This document shows, in pieces, positions 9,446-18,690 of a stretch of DNA of 64,000 nt; the first letter of the stretch is position 1, and each line of letters opens with the position of its first letter. A model generated the notes under the pieces. That model did no database searches. It was given only the letters and a program-made list of their open reading frames with translations, and was not told the origin of the DNA. Origin of the DNA: Agarilytica sp033852175 (GTDB lineage: Bacteria; Pseudomonadota; Gammaproteobacteria; Pseudomonadales; Cellvibrionaceae); assembly GCA_033852175.1 (NCBI GenBank), contig JAWSUY010000001.1, positions 1 to 64,000 on the forward strand, in the 5' to 3' direction. A program made the position numbers and the translations under genes.

Positions 9446-9464
9446 GATTAGCGCGCCACTAATC
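9446..9464. repeat. Inverted repeat GATTAG-N7-CTAATC
   Basis: Perfect 6-bp arms separated by 7 nt, followed on the plus strand by GTTTTT. It sits 5 nt from the preceding AT-rich inverted repeat, giving a double dyad upstream of the depolymerase gene. Operator or weak terminator are both possible. Confidence 0.45.
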
Positions 9465-10183
9465 GTTTTTAGCCGTACATATTTTCGCCAGATTAAAAAC
9501 TTTTAAATTTTTTTGTAGAATGTTTTGATTGTTTGGGTGCCAAAGCCGTGACGAAATTTTTGGATTAAATACCGTAGGAATAAAATACGGCCGCACACCA
9601 ATCATAAAAAAACATTCGGCTTCGTTATTTTAATTCTCATTTCAATTTAAGATCGATCAAATAAAGAACAGAGAAAACTAAAACGAACCATTCAATAAAA
9701 TTAAAATAACAACACCCCACGGATACACATAAACAACTGACTTCGTTTTACCGTTTTATTATTTTATTTGGAATCGAAAATAAAACCGATCGTAACGATA
9801 CGAAAAAGGATTTTACTGCACTTAAAAAATCGATTCCGTTTCATTATTTTCATAAACCCAAACACGAAAACCGATCAAATCAATACAAGCTACGCAATTT
9901 AGTCGCCTTCCTAACTTCCCCTCCCCAAAATAAATATGCTATAAAAATAGGCAAAAAACAGACAAACAACAAAATTTTGACGTTTACGACAAAAACAACC
10001 ATCTCTTATCCAACACAACAAAAAAACATTAACGCATAAACTTTCTGTAAATTCATTTACTGAAAACAGATATGACGAAGATAATTATGAATTGAAAACG
10101 GAGACGATAAAAGAAATAGTATGGGGGGAGTATTGGGACTCAGATTAGGCTCCTGATGTTGTTTCGAAAACCACTCATAGCCG

Positions 10184-10438
10184 TTAAAACTCACACGTAT
10201 TTTCTTGCGACTCTCGCGCATCAAGAACACCCCACATTTCATTTTGATGTAGCCAGATAGGATCAAAATTTTTCTCAATCCATTCGTCTTGAGGAATTCC
10301 ATCAGTTGTTGGAGGCCGCTTAACCCTCGCCTGCTTTCCACTCATTAATGCCCACATGTACTTTTTTTGCCGTTCGGCTTTCGCTTGCTTCTTTATCTTT
10401 TTCTGCTCAGCAGTCAGCTTCTTTTTAACTTTTTTCAT
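10184..10438 (-). CDS. Small basic hypothetical protein
   Basis: About 84 residues. The N-terminal third is strongly Lys-rich (KKVKKKLTAEQKKIKKQAK), probably a helix; the rest holds VKRPPTTDG, a conserved-looking DEWIEKNFDPIWLHQNEMW block and an acidic end. The start at 10438 is chosen because the protein-like composition begins there and GGA lies 8 nt upstream; upstream in-frame ATGs at 10492 and 10543 would add a tail with no family-like features. The motif spacing looks like a conserved uncharacterised bacterial family, but I cannot name it and no function can be proposed. Confidence 0.6.
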   Translation of the reverse strand: MKKVKKKLTAEQKKIKKQAKAERQKKYMWALMSGKQARVKRPPTTDGIPQDEWIEKNFDPIWLHQNEMWGVLDARESQENTCEF

Positions 10439-10494
10439 ATGGGGTTCCAAGTTCGGAGGTTCAGGTAATACCCTCCCTATTATTGTTGGCATTA

Positions 10495-10704
10495 TTAAGT
10501 AACGAGATGCAGGCCATTCTTGAATGAGACATATAAAATACACGACATAATACCAACAGAACTAAACACCAAAGGAACAAAAAAACGGTATTTTCCAAGC
10601 TTCACTCGTTTAATACATGCAACAACCAACGAAATAGCAGACATTATGATAGCCGCCGCTACAAATATGATCTGACGCAACGTGAATAAATCACGTTTTA
10701 CCAT
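10495..10704 (-). CDS. Small two-helix membrane protein, hypothetical
   Basis: 69 residues. Two hydrophobic segments, about 11-31 and 40-60, are joined by a short basic loop (IKRVKLGKYR), which suggests an inner-membrane hairpin. The ATG at 10704 lacks a clear ribosome binding site. It lies just upstream of the Lys-rich small gene on the same strand and could be cotranscribed. No family recognised. Confidence 0.4.
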   Translation of the reverse strand: MVKRDLFTLRQIIFVAAAIIMSAISLVVACIKRVKLGKYRFFVPLVFSSVGIMSCILYVSFKNGLHLVT

Positions 10705-10843
10705 TTAATAGTTTTCTAGCTATAAGCACTCTTTACACGCTGAATTTAAGCGTATCCGGAGGACACACCTCTTTTTAATTTCTCTAATTTATAGAACGCC
10801 CCCATATCTATACTCAATATGGGAGCATGGATTTCAGCAACAA

Positions 10844-11839
10844 TTACCAGCCGTGTTTTTCACTCATCAATTGTCGAATATGCTTCATGTGCTTTTTCAT
10901 GTGTTTCTCGATTTTTTTCATCGGCTTGTGGCGATGACGGAGAACGGGGTCTTCCATCAATACACGCATGCCGTAGTAATAACTCGGGATGACAACGGAT
11001 ACGTGCCCTTCGCCTCGGTAAACTTTCTTGCTGATTTTCAAGCTAGGGAAGTGACTGCGTTTGAGTAAGCGAGCCATATCTTTCATGTCTTGAACCATGT
11101 CGATACCTTCTTCCCCTTCTTCACCGTCAAAGGTTTCTTCACCGCCAACAACCATGTGTACGCGTTTATCCAAATCGTTGTGGCTTGCAATAAAATCTAA
11201 TGCGGTTTGAACAACGGATTTTTCGTTCCACCAAATAGAGGGGCTGCTAATCAGGTATTTATCAAACGTATCTGTGCGGGAAAATAAGGTGTGCAGGCCA
11301 AACAATCCACCGAGTGAATGTCCGTAAAAATATTCTTCAGACTCGTCGATTTGAAAAGTACTGCTAACAAAAGGCTTTAGCTCGTCGTTAATAAAATCCA
11401 GAAATGCATCGGCACCACCACCTAAGGGAAAGGGAACGCCTGGGATCATCGCAGAGTCAGCGGTTAAATCGGCAAAACGCCAAACCGCTTGATTGAACGG
11501 GCTTGCATCGTAGGGGTAATTAATACTAACGGTGTACATGCCCGGCAATTTTCCATCGAGCTGTTGCAGTTGGTTGCCTATTGCCATATGCGGCATCATC
11601 ATTAATGCATCGTGTGAATAAACCACCGGGAAGGTGATTTCTGTATCAGCGGGGTTACCGGCGCCCACCGGCTGTTTAATTTCAATCACAAAATCTCGAT
11701 TAAGTATGTCGGAATGAAAATCGTAAGCAATAATATTACTGCGGGTATATTGCGTAAGCGTGGGTTCTGCATAACTTTTTTCGGCTATACAAAATATACA
11801 CATCAACGTTATTGAAATGGCTCTCGTTGTTTTGAACAT
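10844..11839 (-). CDS. Secreted esterase of the esterase D/Fes-like alpha/beta hydrolase family
   Basis: 331 residues with a signal peptide (MFKTTRAISITLMCIFC core, cleavage near residue 24) and AGGA 7 nt before the ATG. The nucleophile is Ser175 in GHSLGG, preceded by the YFYGHSLGGLFGLHTL block typical of putative esterases related to siderophore and tributyrin esterases. SSPSIWWNE follows, and a GEGHVSV block near 278 supplies the likely catalytic His. The last 35 residues are rich in His, Lys and Met (HRHKPMKKIEKHMKKHMKH), an unusual metal-binding-like tail. Periplasmic or secreted; the substrate is unknown. A short dyad CCCATAT/ATATGGG lies just past its stop near 10802-10824. Confidence 0.85.
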   Translation of the reverse strand: MFKTTRAISITLMCIFCIAEKSYAEPTLTQYTRSNIIAYDFHSDILNRDFVIEIKQPVGAGNPADTEITFPVVYSHDALMMMPHMAIGNQLQQLDGKLPGMYTVSINYPYDASPFNQAVWRFADLTADSAMIPGVPFPLGGGADAFLDFINDELKPFVSSTFQIDESEEYFYGHSLGGLFGLHTLFSRTDTFDKYLISSPSIWWNEKSVVQTALDFIASHNDLDKRVHMVVGGEETFDGEEGEEGIDMVQDMKDMARLLKRSHFPSLKISKKVYRGEGHVSVVIPSYYYGMRVLMEDPVLRHRHKPMKKIEKHMKKHMKHIRQLMSEKHGW

Positions 11840-12468
11840 AGTTTATCCTTTAATGATGATAATTTTATTTTTATAGTAAAACGGCATAACGATTTATGCG
11901 CTTTTTCTAAGACGTTTAGTGGTTTGAAAAAGGTAATTCACCACGGTGAGTTTGGTGCCAATATTTTTGGGCGGTGCTTTTTGTGATCGAGTAGTTGTTT
12001 TGAATGGTGAAAGCTTCCCTTTATCTGACCGAACGGCCCGTATTCGCAGGACTGAATATCGCTTTGATTGATTCAACAATTAACAAACACCCGTTTTGGT
12101 GACTTGTCTGATTGGCAGATTCAATTTTCGCTTATTGCGATATTTTATTCTTCGCCCCAACAAACAGCCGAGGATTTTTTAGAAAGGGATAATACTTGGA
12201 GAAATATAACGCTTAGAAATCAGTAGAGGCTAGATAACAAGAGGGGATCAGAAATGAGTAATCGCTTAGAAAAATCGATCCGTAAAAGCGCGAGCTGACG
12301 GGAAAATGTGTTCTGAAGCCATTGCCAGCCTTTACAGTCAAAACAGTTCTACTTACGCACTGAGACCTATGCAACCAAAAATGAAAGCAAACAACATCGC
12401 AATTTTGTTGCCCGTTCCCGGGCGCACTACTCTTACTTAATGCAGCACATGCATCAACTACACATGCT
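11840..12468. other. Spacer with gene debris, no supported gene
   Basis: About 630 bp. A minus-strand frame at 11894-12079 is short, basic and lacks a ribosome binding site. On the plus strand a 14-codon frame beginning at 12254 ends in a stop and the sequence beyond looks like eroded coding DNA, but no family emerges. It must include the esterase promoter at its left end. Confidence 0.35.
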
Positions 12469-12765
12469 CTACTTAAGGGGCAGCTTAGGCCTCAGCGTTA
12501 TACAGTCCGTTGTCACTTCGACAGTCAACTCCATATCCACAGGGAACCCTAACTTGCTTAACCAAACCCCTTGCAGCTGAATCCAAGGCTCCGGTGAAGG
12601 TATTTGGACTCGTCCGTTAAGGGCTGTATTGTCGCTACTTTCATGCAAATAACCCCGATAAACTTTACACGTGAATGATTCCTTTATGCGTGCTGGGTTC
12701 TTCGGTTGCGTAAGCGCGGTCCCTGACCGCCACTTACCGAGGTTAATCACAACCAAGTCCGTCAT
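12469..12765 (-). CDS. SymE-like toxin-family protein
   Basis: The last 60 residues carry the SymE/AbrB-like pattern: a basic strand KVYRGYL, then PEPWIQLQGVWLSKLGF, then two strands with MELTVEVTTDCITLRP. SymE proteins in enterobacteria are SOS-induced, derive from an AbrB-like fold and act on RNA or the nucleoid. The start is uncertain; ATG 12765 gives 98 residues, longer than the usual 70-110 core only by a short N-terminal tail. No LexA box and no obvious antisense SymR-like promoter were seen. It overlaps the end of the upstream broken gene by about 20 bp. Confidence 0.6.
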   Translation of the reverse strand: MTDLVVINLGKWRSGTALTQPKNPARIKESFTCKVYRGYLHESSDNTALNGRVQIPSPEPWIQLQGVWLSKLGFPVDMELTVEVTTDCITLRPKLPLK

Positions 12766-13199
12766 TAACTTCGGCCAACACATCGCCGCTGTAGTCGCTC
12801 GTGCTTCCGTTCGCATTTCCGTTGCGGTTTCCGTTTACGCGTCCTTGCGCGTCCCCATTCCGCTCTTCCCCCTCCGTTTCTCTTTTGTCGTCGTTATCCG
12901 TATTCTTTACGTCTTTTTCATCCTTGAAATTGTCAAACGACAAAATTTCATCGTGCTCTTCATCAGCGTTGTCGTCTTCGCCCCAATATTTATAGCGCGG
13001 TTTAGCCGGAACATCGATCTGTTCCACTTTCAAGTGCTTGTGCCTGACAACAACCCGAATGGAATCGCCCCCCCCTCCACTGTCACTAAGCCAAGAGTGG
13101 ACAGAGCCTCTGCTATATTGCACTGCAAATTCAGACGGAAAAGGGTCGTATCAACAGATATTACAAAAACAAGACCCCCCTCACTGATATTATCAACTA
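12743..13199 (-). pseudogene. Frameshifted gene for an acidic, Asn/Gly-rich protein
   Basis: Two minus-strand frames join into one protein-like sequence. The upstream frame reads ISEGGLVFVISVDTTLF. From about 13142 the next frame continues PSEFAVQYSRGSVHSWL, then a folded-looking part ending near KPRYKYWGEDD, then a long acidic and Asn/Gly-rich tail. Adding one T to the T4 run at the junction restores one frame. No start codon with a ribosome binding site precedes the upstream piece, which runs into a TAG. No family recognised. The plus strand across here is also open for 177 codons, but only as the shadow of this skewed composition. Confidence 0.5.
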
Positions 13200-13463
13200 C
13201 CTAACTGACAATAGCGCTCCAAGTATAAAATTCGAGAACGCCACTTTCCCCTCACATGGAGCAAAGGAACTATGCGCCAAACAACCCGTACAGCCAAAAC
13301 TAGCCCCCTGAACATGCTAGATATAATTATTGGCAGCATATAGAGAGCTGCTACAGTGAGCGTTCATTTAATCAATAGGCTACCTAATTAACATCTGTTT
13401 TCCATTCGAACTCGGTAAAACTTAGGCTCCCTATGACGGAAAATATTGAACAGGTAAAAGTAA

Positions 13464-13963
13464 ATGTGTTTGTTTAACGTAAAAAAATTATTCCTAGTGT
13501 GCCTAGTCAGCTTCAATGCTTCCTGTGCATTGGGCGGTAACGATACCCCGTCAACTTATGAAACGGAAAGAGAGTCGCAAACACTACTATCGATCAAGGA
13601 TAACCCTGGCTATCAGCATATAATGCAATCACTACAAAATCTTGTTGATTCAGAAGCGGTAAGTGTGAGCAATCATTTTTTATAGCCAATTACACTCCTG
13701 GCCAATATGCAACTTACATGTTTTGGCGCGAAGACCGAAAATTTTGGATTCTTCCAGTTGGCGGCTCGGAGAAAGGGCACTGGAGTAGCAGCATCGAGCA
13801 TCCCCATGGCGGATCAAAATTAAATTTAGATACGGATGTAGTCGCCACTCAAGAAGAGATCGGCTCTAGCACCTATCTGGTCGACCAGCCTTGGATAAAT
13901 GAGAAGTTATACGATTCAGTCATCAATGGCACCATGATTACGATTGAAAAAACACGGAAATAG
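13464..13963 (+). pseudogene. Lipoprotein-like gene split by a -1 shift at a T6 run
   Basis: The first frame (13464-13685) starts with a basic and hydrophobic signal ending in FNASC, a poor lipobox, and stops at TAG 13683. The -1 frame continues without a break as FFIANYTPGQYATYMFWRED and runs to 13963. The join is T TTT TTA (13676-13682), and adding one T would make a single protein of about 166 residues. Either a base is missing, in the genome or the assembly, or this is a programmed -1 frameshift site. No family recognised; two Trp-rich segments follow the join. It lies directly before the next gene, which suggests a two-gene unit. Confidence 0.6.
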
Positions 13964-13990
13964 AAACGGAAATAGAAACGGAAATAGAAA
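13955..13990. repeat. Three copies of the 12-bp unit CGGAAATAGAAA
   Basis: Perfect head-to-tail triplication spanning the stop codon of the lipoprotein-like gene and ending just before the CGGAG that serves as ribosome binding site of the next gene at 14006. Changes in copy number would alter the intercistronic distance. Confidence 0.9.
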
Positions 13991-14005
13991 CGGAGACAAA
14001 CGATT

Positions 14006-14824
14006 ATGGCAAGATTTACGTACACGGGAACACCTCCCAAAGAGCTTACCGAACTAAAGATAGTACCTAAAAGTAAAAGGCTAATCCGGTTGGAGGGAGT
14101 TAAAGCCCTAATAGCAACTGACATTAAAGTTTCTTCGTCAAATTCGAACATAGCAAAGGCAACAATTCGACAAAGACCATTTGATGGCGGAAAAGGCATT
14201 TGGAACATTGACATTGAAACCTTCTCTGACAGTACTGGAACAGTTGACATTCAAGCAACGTTTGACGGGGCCACGGTATCCACAATTAAAATACAACTAA
14301 TTGTTGAAGATAAAATACAGCTACCGATTGCCATGACCAAAGAAGACATCCTCGCACGCCTGTTTTTACTTGAAAGCTTGAGTCCGAACTTTCACGGATA
14401 CAATATTGTACAAGTAAAGAAAGCGATGCTTTGGATGCGACTTGTTATTGAAAATAGAATGAGCCATAAAACGCCTAGAATATTTTATGCAAAGAAGGGA
14501 AAAAACAGCATGTGGGACACGTTTGATATTGTTATGCCCCGCAGTCAGTTTCATGGTTTTGAAAAATATCCCGCGCTGTCTGTGGATATGGAGAAAAGAA
14601 CCGAAAACATTCTCGACACTGAAAACGACTATTCAGACACAAGACAAACGAAGTACGCGGAGTTTGTGAAAGCAGCTATATCATCGGCAAAAGCCGCCAA
14701 GCCAACGGAAGACCCCTGTAAAACACGGCTTTATGGCTGGCGAACACAAGGATCGAGGCATCCGGGTGGACAGTTTGTTAAATATAAAGATTATGCAGGG
14801 CAAACTTTTTATACCCTAGGCTAA
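14006..14824 (+). CDS. Unrecognised protein with an Ig-like N-terminal half
   Basis: 272 residues without signal peptide or membrane segment; CGGAG lies 10 nt before the ATG. Residues 1-105 look like a beta-sandwich (LKIVPKSKRLIRLEG, SSSNSNIAKATI, GTVDIQATFDG), similar in pattern to bacterial Ig-like domains. Residues 110 to the end are mixed alpha/beta with MTKEDILARLFLLESLS, KAMLWMRLVIENRM and a closing GWRTQGSRHPGGQF. The second part resembles in outline peptidoglycan or cell-wall hydrolase-type effectors, but I cannot identify catalytic residues. Paired with the preceding lipoprotein-like gene it could be a toxin or effector with a membrane-anchored partner; this is a guess from context only. 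Confidence 0.6.
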   Translation: MARFTYTGTPPKELTELKIVPKSKRLIRLEGVKALIATDIKVSSSNSNIAKATIRQRPFDGGKGIWNIDIETFSDSTGTVDIQATFDGATVSTIKIQLIVEDKIQLPIAMTKEDILARLFLLESLSPNFHGYNIVQVKKAMLWMRLVIENRMSHKTPRIFYAKKGKNSMWDTFDIVMPRSQFHGFEKYPALSVDMEKRTENILDTENDYSDTRQTKYAEFVKAAISSAKAAKPTEDPCKTRLYGWRTQGSRHPGGQFVKYKDYAGQTFYTLG

Positions 14825-14829
14825 AAAAC

Positions 14830-14860
14830 AATGGCTATCAAAGGGTCAGAGTGAGCCATT
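14830..14860 (+). terminator. Possible weak terminator hairpin
   Basis: AATGGCT and AGCCATT form a perfect 7-bp stem with a 17-nt loop, 5 nt after the stop at 14824, followed by only four T (14859-14862). The stem is short and the loop large, so termination would be inefficient. The rest of the spacer to 15251 shows no supported gene. Confidence 0.35.
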
Positions 14861-15251
14861 TTGAGTGGCCGTAACGATGGAAAATCTCCATTCCGAAAAG
14901 CATGATATGGGATAAAACAAATCGGATAGGATAGAGTCGATGCGCTGCAAGACTGGATAGAAGATTCTATTGACGACATAAAGAGTGTACTGCTCTGGCC
15001 ATTCTCCAATCGAGCGATTGTCGGGACTGCCTTACACTTTTAGTTTTGCCCCCAGCCTTATAAATTCTTACGTGACGCTTATCAACGCGCCTAAATATCT
15101 CTAATGTAGCTTTGTCGTTATCTTTTCTGCTGTTTATTGACCTTGCTGGGCGCTATGATTATTCACCACTTTTGACCTATGTACATCGCCGCTCCACTAA
15201 AGAGGCCTTGCAAGGGGTTACGGTAATTCCTTTGATGAGTTAGGAAGTTAA

Positions 15252-17753
15252 ATGAGCAAACAAAACGTTAAGCTGTCTTTGGCGCACGATTTTATTCTCA
15301 ATACCCAGCGTAACCTTTTTCTGACGGGTAAAGCTGGAACGGGGAAAACCACTTTTTTACATAGTCTGCAAAATCGCCCGCCCAAACGCATGGTGGTTAC
15401 GGCCCCAACTGGCGTGGCGGCGATTAATGCGAGGGGCGTCACGTTACATTCTTTTTTTCAGCTGCCCTTTGCTCCATTTATCCCCGGCAGCGACGCGGTG
15501 CAACGCCGCTTTAGTAGCGAAAAAATAAGTATTATCAAAAGTTTGGATTTACTAGTGATAGATGAAATCAGTATGGTGCGTGCGGATGTACTCGATGCCG
15601 TTGATTTTGTCTTGCGCCGTTACCGGCGCTCCAATGCGCCTTTTGGCGGAGTTCAGCTATTAATGATTGGCGATCTACACCAATTATCGCCTGTGGTAAA
15701 ACATGAAGAACAGGTATTGCTGCAAGATCACTACGCAACAAATTATTTTTTTAGTAGTATTGCCTTACTGAAAACCGACTTTATTTCCATTGAATTAGAA
15801 CACATTTATCGGCAATCTGACCCTTACTTTATTGAACTATTGAATCGCGTGCGTGACAACAATATCAACCGCGAGACTCTGACGCGATTGAATGCGCGCT
15901 GCATACCCCAGGCCTGCATTCCTGCTGATGGGGCTACGGAACTACCCATTACGCTAAGCACTCACAATCGTTCTGCGAATGCCATCAACGATACCCAGCT
16001 TAGGAACATAAACGCTAGACCCTGCAGTTTCATCGCGAGTATTGTCGACAACTATCCCGAACATGCCTACCCCTGTGCACAGACGTTAACGTTGAAGGTC
16101 GGTGCGCAAGTAATGTTTACACGCAACGACCCCTCTAGCGACAAACGTTTCTATAACGGAAAAATTGGCAGAATTGCGCACATTGGCCAAGACTCTGTGC
16201 AAGTAAGCTGTGCGGAAGAGGCTTCTGCCATTACTGCCGAACCCGTTACCTGGGAGAATGTTAAGTATGCGCTGAACCCCCAGACGAAAGAAATTTCGGA
16301 GGAGATTATTGGTACTTTCACGCAATTGCCTCTGCGCCTTGCATGGGCGATTACGATTCACAAAAGCCAGGGCTTAACCTTCGACAATGTCATTATTGAT
16401 GCCGATGCGGCTTTTGCCCACGGCCAAGTTTATGTGGCTCTAAGCAGGTGCAAGACTCTGGAAGGGATTACCTTACGCAAAGCGCTGTCCACGAATATGA
16501 TAAAAACGGATCTTGATGTCGAACACTTCGTTCATCAGGCGCAGAAAAATTCACCAACAGAAGATCAGCTAAAAGAAGCAACAATAAGCTACCAACAGCA
16601 GTTGATAACAGACTGCTTTAATCTCGGCAAGATAGGCGCCCTACTCAATAGATTGAGCGCGTTACCAGCAGAAAACCAAAACCTTATTCACTATCGAGCG
16701 CCCGAATCTCTTGCCGTGTTGCAACAGCAGGTCAGTGAGGAATTGTTGGTGGTCGCTGAAAAATTCTGCCTCCAATTACAGTCGCACTATTCAAACAGTG
16801 AGGCGCCACAAGATAATGCCTATATTCAAGAAAGAATTCAAAAAGCTTCGCGCTACTACTTAGAAAAACTGAATGCTGGATTGCGGCTATGGTTGGAATC
16901 TGTATCGTGTGAGAGCGACAACAAGGAATTACGCAAAAAAGCAAAACAATTAATTGTCCAGCTACAGCAGGAGTTGTCCATAAAAATATCGGCGATATCC
17001 AGTTGTCAGTTAGGCTTCTCTACAGCAAGTTATTTAACTGCCTTGTCTGTCGCAGAAATAGAGGATAAACCCGCAGTCTCAAGCAAAGTTGTGCGCGATA
17101 ACTTTTCCAGCGGCGATTTAAAAAACCCAGAATTATTCAAGCGCTTGAAAACGTGGCGTGATATTAAAGCCGATGATCTGGAAGTTTCGCGCTATGCGGT
17201 TCTTCATCAGCGAGTTTTGGTGTTGTGTGCAGCTGAAACGCCAACAACAACAAAACGCTTAAGAAAAATCAGGGGCGTTGGTAAGCGAACGTTGGAAAAA
17301 TACGGTGACGAGTTAGTGGCTATTGTTTTAGCCTATTACCAGGAGAATAAAATTGTCCTTACTGACAACTCACAGGCTGAAGATAGCGCTACCATTACCG
17401 GAACCACAAAGTCAGACAAAAACACTACAAGAAAAACAAACACGAACAATAGCGATACAAAAAAGCGAAGCTATGAGCTATTTCTGGGAGGTTGCAGTAT
17501 AGAGAAAATCGCCGAGCAGCGTAACTTAGTAAAGTCGACAATAGTAAGACATTTATCACATTACCTGAGCACGGGCGCACTGGAGATAACGCAGTTTATG
17601 AAAGATGAAAAAGTAAAACGAATAGAAGAGGTTCTTCTCAGCCATGAAGACGAAGGCTTAAATCGTGCTAAAAAAATCCTGGGCAATGATGTTTCTTACG
17701 GAGAGCTCAATATGGTGAAGGCGCACATGCGTGTTGGTTCCGACTCGACCTGA
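15252..17753 (+). CDS. PIF1/RecD-like superfamily 1 helicase with HRDC and helix-turn-helix C-terminus
   Basis: 833 residues. Walker A GKAGTGKT at 26-33, APTGVAAINARG motif Ia, Walker B LLVIDEISM near 97-105, MIGDLHQLSPV motif III, and AITIHKSQGLTFDNV with YVALSRC near 370-400 (motifs V and VI) define a PIF1-type DNA helicase. The C-terminal third holds an HRDC domain (RYAVLHQRVLVLCA, LRKIRGVGKRTLEKYG, about 640-695) and an HTH_40-like domain (YELFLGGCSIEKIAEQRNL, about 735-790), as in RecQ-type helicases. It probably unwinds DNA from 5' to 3' in repair or replication restart. AGGA precedes the ATG. Single-gene unit flanked by unrelated genes. Confidence 0.9.
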   Translation: MSKQNVKLSLAHDFILNTQRNLFLTGKAGTGKTTFLHSLQNRPPKRMVVTAPTGVAAINARGVTLHSFFQLPFAPFIPGSDAVQRRFSSEKISIIKSLDLLVIDEISMVRADVLDAVDFVLRRYRRSNAPFGGVQLLMIGDLHQLSPVVKHEEQVLLQDHYATNYFFSSIALLKTDFISIELEHIYRQSDPYFIELLNRVRDNNINRETLTRLNARCIPQACIPADGATELPITLSTHNRSANAINDTQLRNINARPCSFIASIVDNYPEHAYPCAQTLTLKVGAQVMFTRNDPSSDKRFYNGKIGRIAHIGQDSVQVSCAEEASAITAEPVTWENVKYALNPQTKEISEEIIGTFTQLPLRLAWAITIHKSQGLTFDNVIIDADAAFAHGQVYVALSRCKTLEGITLRKALSTNMIKTDLDVEHFVHQAQKNSPTEDQLKEATISYQQQLITDCFNLGKIGALLNRLSALPAENQNLIHYRAPESLAVLQQQVSEELLVVAEKFCLQLQSHYSNSEAPQDNAYIQERIQKASRYYLEKLNAGLRLWLESVSCESDNKELRKKAKQLIVQLQQELSIKISAISSCQLGFSTASYLTALSVAEIEDKPAVSSKVVRDNFSSGDLKNPELFKRLKTWRDIKADDLEVSRYAVLHQRVLVLCAAETPTTTKRLRKIRGVGKRTLEKYGDELVAIVLAYYQENKIVLTDNSQAEDSATITGTTKSDKNTTRKTNTNNSDTKKRSYELFLGGCSIEKIAEQRNLVKSTIVRHLSHYLSTGALEITQFMKDEKVKRIEEVLLSHEDEGLNRAKKILGNDVSYGELNMVKAHMRVGSDST

Positions 17754-17776
17754 TACTTCGATTTAAAGTGAACACC

Positions 17777-18157
17777 CTATACATTTCCTTTATTTATAAA
17801 TAACGCAATGCTTGCCGCCATAACTATACCGATAATATCTGCTGCTAGATCTATCAGATCAAATGTCCGAGTTACTATAAATACTTGACTGACCTCCTCA
17901 GCAAGCACGAACAATGCAACTACAACTACGCCATAGTAGATATGCAATCGGCCAAGGGAAAATGAACGAAATTTAGTCGCCACTACAACAAATAATGTAA
18001 GAGCACCGAACAAACAAAAGTGACCCAACTTATCTCCATACGGTAAAGACCCCACGAAATCAAATAAAACATTTCTGCCCCCGGTATTCGCTAGGTAGAT
18101 AACCCACAAAATAAAACCGAAAAAACAGGTGGCGCCACCTATAACTATTTTATGCAT
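17777..18157 (-). CDS. VanZ-like membrane protein
   Basis: 126 residues with four hydrophobic segments. The VanZ-family pattern is clear: DKLGHFCLFGALTLF, then EEVSQVFIVTRTFDLIDLAADIIGI. VanZ-like proteins are integral membrane proteins of mostly unknown role; VanZ itself confers low-level teicoplanin resistance. AGGA lies just before ATG 18157, and the gene overlaps the end of the upstream Coq4-like gene by 13 bp, so the two are translationally coupled. Confidence 0.85.
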   Translation of the reverse strand: MHKIVIGGATCFFGFILWVIYLANTGGRNVLFDFVGSLPYGDKLGHFCLFGALTLFVVVATKFRSFSLGRLHIYYGVVVVALFVLAEEVSQVFIVTRTFDLIDLAADIIGIVMAASIALFINKGNV

Positions 18158-18600
18158 AATTCCTTACGTAGCTCCGTTAATTTTCTAGACAAAATCTCGG
18201 TAACGTTAATGGGCTTTAGCGGAACGGATCGTTTACCTCGCGACAAAACCGCTTTAAACAATGTATGTTTCGCGGGAAATACGATACAACCAAGAATGAA
18301 CAGGACCCTACCGGCGAAAGTAGAGTTTTTGTTACCCCACATAAATGCCTGTAACTTCAGCTCTTCTGTGACTGTTGTTCCGTACCCCAACAAGGTGTGA
18401 TAGCAATCGTGAATTTCGTATTTTGGAAGGTACCCTAGAGATCGGCTATTAAGAAACCAAAACAATTCATTACCAAGTGACCCCTCGTCCATACGCTCTA
18501 GCTCTTCTAGTGAGTACGGCCACTCTTCTGGGTTCCTGAAAATATTGAGCAATGGAACGCTCCACTGAATTAGCTTAGCTACAACTCTATGTCGATTCAT
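18145..18600 (-). CDS. Coq4-like protein
   Basis: About 151 residues from ATG 18600; a TTG at 18645 would add 15 residues and neither start has a good ribosome binding site. The diagnostic Coq4 pattern is present: EIHDCYHTLLGYGTTVTEE followed by LQAF, with HDxxH as metal ligands. Coq4 is a scaffold and enzyme of ubiquinone biosynthesis in mitochondria; bacterial homologues of this kind are often uncharacterised and occur with quinone or lipid genes. Coupled to the VanZ-like gene downstream. Confidence 0.75.
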   Translation of the reverse strand: MNRHRVVAKLIQWSVPLLNIFRNPEEWPYSLEELERMDEGSLGNELFWFLNSRSLGYLPKYEIHDCYHTLLGYGTTVTEELKLQAFMWGNKNSTFAGRVLFILGCIVFPAKHTLFKAVLSRGKRSVPLKPINVTEILSRKLTELRKELCIK

Positions 18601-18690
18601 GACTGAACTAAACGTTGAGCTTTGGGGTAACCAGCAGCGAAGCAACTTCTTTGGCTGCCCCAGCAGCTTAGCGGGAAGAATAGCATTTTG

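Larger units (their letters stand above)
9114..10183. other. One-kilobase AT-rich non-coding stretch
   Basis: No convincing gene on either strand. It must hold the promoter of the depolymerase. The left part contains two inverted repeats, annotated separately; the right part is very A-rich on the plus strand with scattered CCGATC and CGATC words but no clear repeat array. It could carry an untranslated RNA or the trace of a lost gene, but I see no direct evidence for either. Confidence 0.5.

Noticed and set aside
12671..13204. Plus-strand 177-codon frame
   Set aside because: Open only because the opposite strand encodes an acidic, low-complexity protein; no ribosome binding site and no family.
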